Source: Agelaius tricolor (Eukaryota; Chordata; Aves; Passeriformes; Icteridae). Taken from it: a stretch of DNA of 64,000 nucleotides. The position numbers were made by a program, and so were the translations under genes. Each line of letters opens with the position of its first letter. Positions within the stretch are counted from its first letter, which is position 1. Below, one piece after another: positions 61,258 through 64,000 of this stretch. Below the pieces are notes generated by a model. That model made no database searches. It was not told the origin of the DNA and saw only the letters and a program-made list of their open reading frames with translations. The stretch lies in contig JALJCS010000001.1 of the NCBI GenBank assembly GCA_023055355.1, forward strand, positions 109,136,881 to 109,200,880, given 5' to 3'.

Positions 61258-62741
61258 TCCACCTCACACCTTCCAGATTCTTCCAGAGAAGAAAATAAAA
61301 AGAAACCTGTTTTGGAAAGACTTGGAAATTTGTTTGGTACAGGGAAGAGGAAAAATGTCAAAAGTTCACTAGAACACACTTCACGTCACAAGGGTGAGAG
61401 GTCAGGCTCTCCTCACGGGGCGCAGGCAGTGTACTGTAGGCACTTCCGAGAAGGACACGAAGCTCCTCAAGCAGAGAACCAAGTGAGAAACGTAAGTGCC
61501 CTTCCTGAGGCACAGGAATATAATTTCAGTGGGGAGGTAAGACCGCTGTATCACGATACGATTTCAGAATGGAGCAGTAGGGGAGTCTCTTCTGACAGCG
61601 AGTGGTCAGCAGATTGGAGCGGCAGCAGCGAAACCATTAAAAACTCTTTCTGTGAGAGCAGCCTGAATGTGGAAACGCTGGGGCTGGAGAAAGAATCCGT
61701 CACAGATATAAATAATTCCACAACTCCAGATTTCATACAGAGCTTGAGAAATCTGTCTAGTGAAGACTTAGAAAAGAGTATCTTAAGTCACAAGCAGCTT
61801 GTGAACACGTGGGTGTCTGAGGAGCCCGGGCATGCAAAACCAAAGGATTTGCCATACGAGTTGGAATCTGCAGCGAGTGAGCACGCATATTCTGCTAGAG
61901 TGTTAACTGTTGATATCTATCTAAGAAAAACAGAGGAACTCCTTAATGAACCTGTGACTCTTAAATTGGAAGAAAATTGCAGTGATTTGGACACAATGGA
62001 TAAAAAATCTGCTAGTAAAAGATCTGGAAAACGGAGAAAGTCTCAATCATCTAGTGACATTCCAAATGGAGAGAGAAACCAGACTGAGAATACTGCAAGG
62101 GAAGAATCTGGTTTTGAGGATGATGCCCAGTCTGAGGTGTTTTCAGACAAGATAATAAACCCTGAACGAAAAGTGAGGTCTCTTCAGCAGACTCCTGAAA
62201 GAAATTCCTCTTTCTCAGGTAGCAATCAGGACCTAAAAGTTGGATCTGCTCACAAAGGGGCATCTAAAGCTGAAGCTGACAAGGGCAAGCAGCAGATCTC
62301 AAACACAAGCTCTGCAAGGAGAAGATCATATAAAAAGAATCAGTCGGATACTGTACCCATCTCCCCTACTGGTTTGAAGGGTCAGGTGAAAGATTACTCT
62401 TCAAAAAGGCAACCTTTAGCATCTCCAGAGACTAACCCAGTGACAAAAAGAACTTCAGTGGAAAAGGGAGCTATACCTGTGGCTTTTGGGGAAGACAGTT
62501 TGGAGTCTCCCAAAGCTTCTTTGGCTGCTAAGACAGAAGACTTGGTGTTTGCTGAAGGCAGAAGTGATACCAAGGCAGTAAAGAATGGTAATGGTCCAGA
62601 TGGAAGAGCTTTCTTGCATACTGATGGGATTAAAAATGGAGACCTGTGTCTGTCAGCTGAGAGACAGACAAATTCTGATTTAGACACCTCGAAGCTGAAG
62701 AGTTTGGATTCTTCCAGAACAGTCATGACAAAGATTAGCCT
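61258..62741 (+). CDS. CRYBG1: CRYBG1 (AIM1) large coding exon 3 (partial gene)
   Basis: This 1,484-base exon encodes residues 126-619 plus two bases of the next codon. The acceptor is TTTTTGTAG|TCC and the donor is CCT|GTAAGT. Residues 136-151 contain EENKKKPVLERLGNLF, which aligns with the mammalian EDNRRKPVLGKLGTLF motif and anchors the identification. The rest is low-complexity and Ser-, Lys- and Glu-rich: a Trp/Ser segment around SSDSEWSADWSGSS, a basic cluster KRSGKRRKS at 379-387 that could serve as a nuclear-localisation or membrane-contact patch, and an acidic ESGFEDDAQSE. No crystallin or lectin domain is present; these lie in later exons outside the window. The frame meets a TAA at 62743, immediately past the donor, so this is an internal exon and not the end of the protein. 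The in-frame ATG at 61996 could start a shorter isoform. Confidence 0.9.
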
Positions 62742-64000
62742 GTAAGTAACAAGCTAGGTTACCTTGTCCTTGTAGCTGTAATTTTGCTTGTATCTGTGTT
62801 TAGAATTCTATGGAAACACTAGCTCTGTATCTGTTATCTGTTTAAATTGTTTTCAGTTAAGAACTGCCCTTTAAAAATAAGTTACCATAATTAAAGCTAC
62901 CACTTAACAAGCACTGTAGTCTACATGTATTAGAAAAATAATTAATTTTTAATTTTTTTTAAATTGATAGGGAATGTCTTTGTCACATCCACTATATGGA
63001 ATAATTTAACATATAAAAAACTGCTCAGTCATCATTGTTGTGGATCAGATTAATTCATCTATCATTGACCTTGATTAATTATTCTCTCTGTAACCAAATC
63101 AGAATGTGGTTGAAGATTTTGTATGTGAAAATCGTTTGAATTAGAAATGTATTCAAGTTTTCTATGAAACAGCCTAAGTTCTGCTATTATTTTATAAAGA
63201 AATGTAGCATGCAATGTAGAACTTGATTGTTCAAATGATATGATAGATAACATTCCAAAGTTTTGAGTACATGCGGTTGCTTTCTTAAGTATATGCAGGG
63301 TGAATCACTTAAATTTTGATGCATGTGAATAACATCAGGTATTTGCAGAATGATGCATATATTAGTTTTCAGTTTTTGATTTTACACTTGAAGAAACTGT
63401 CTCTGTCAAACAAGTGGTCAGAGCTTTCCTTAGGGTAATAAAGAAGTGGCTGTATTTATAAAGTTCACTGTTATCACTAGTCTGAGACCAGTGATTGATT
63501 ACTTGGGTACTGTTGCATTCTCATCCACGGGGAATGATTTGTTTGCATTATTCATTTCTGTTGTTTGGTTGCCACGGCTGTGGGCTGTGTGCTGTTGCAC
63601 TCCTCGTTCTGACATGTTCAGCTGTAGGTGTGGGGGCACACTGAATCCTGTAGGCCCACCCGAGGTACACTGAGTGTTGATAATTGTCCTTGTGTTAGAG
63701 GGATGTGGAGGTTCAACACGATGGTTTAAGAGACACGTCTGTTTGCAATTATGCTTCCCACATCTGAGGAGCACAGGAGCAATTTCCTTTGCACAATTTG
63801 TAATACTCTACATCTGAGTCCTTAATTTGTAACTTAAGTTTAAAAAGCCTAGTACTGAAAGTTAAACTGTGGCATTTTTGTACTGGGTGATGCCTTGCCA
63901 TCTGGCAGTATAGATCACAAATCTTAAACTCCTGAGTTTGTATCTTCACAGCTTCAAAGGAAAGGTAGCTTTCAGATTGTTTTTTCTCTGTGTCACTTAG
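62742..64000 (+). other. Start of CRYBG1 intron 3 (partial)
   Basis: It begins GTAAGTAAC and runs to the window edge. The sequence is AT-rich, with no further exon, repeat family or RNA gene that I can support; open frames are below 95 codons. Its acceptor and the remaining exons lie beyond base 64000. Confidence 0.75.

Noticed and set aside
1..64000. tRNA, rRNA, CRISPR, bacterial operon or phage signals
   Set aside because: None seen; the composition, splice sites and repeats are those of a vertebrate nuclear genome.

Overview
The window looks like nuclear DNA of a bird. It is about 40% G+C intron and intergenic sequence with two sharply bounded CpG islands. Its interspersed repeats are CR1 LINE 3' ends (the avian type, closing in short TTCTGTGATT-like repeats), and it carries solo LTR remnants of a kind I know from avian genomes. 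No bacterial, plasmid or phage features are present. I cannot fix the species; the repeats fit a neoavian bird, possibly a songbird, but that is inference.

One gene explains the window: the 5' part of CRYBG1 (AIM1, absent in melanoma 1) on the + strand. Exon 1 (CDS 7297-7541) lies in a CpG island, exon 2 is 38835-38964, and the large exon 3 is 61258-62741. All junctions have consensus GT/AG sites and matching phases (2, then 0, then 2). The first 619 codons join without a stop. They encode the basic, Ser-rich, disordered N-terminal region. The beta/gamma-crystallin and lectin domains that define the family must lie in exons beyond base 64000.

Layout: 1-6600 is upstream intergenic DNA with one CR1 fragment. 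6600-7700 is the promoter CpG island and exon 1, with a G-quadruplex motif just after the donor. 7542-38834 is intron 1 (31.3 kb), with CR1 pieces, a well-preserved solo LTR on the minus strand, a second LTR fragment on the plus strand, and possible decayed retrocopies. 38835-38964 is exon 2, preceded by a run of 37 T. 38965-61257 is intron 2 (22.3 kb), with CR1 fragments and, at its 3' end, a second CpG island (about 58.9-60.5 kb) that looks like an internal promoter with its own first-exon donor. 61258-62741 is exon 3, and the rest is the start of intron 3.

I found no new multi-gene system. The points most worth checking concern transcript diversity at this locus: the internal CpG-island promoter, an in-frame second acceptor created directly behind the T37 tract at exon 2, a candidate cassette exon in intron 1 with the same phase class as exon 2, and a 203-codon intronic ORF. 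Family and repeat assignments rest on recall of known sequences, not on a search.
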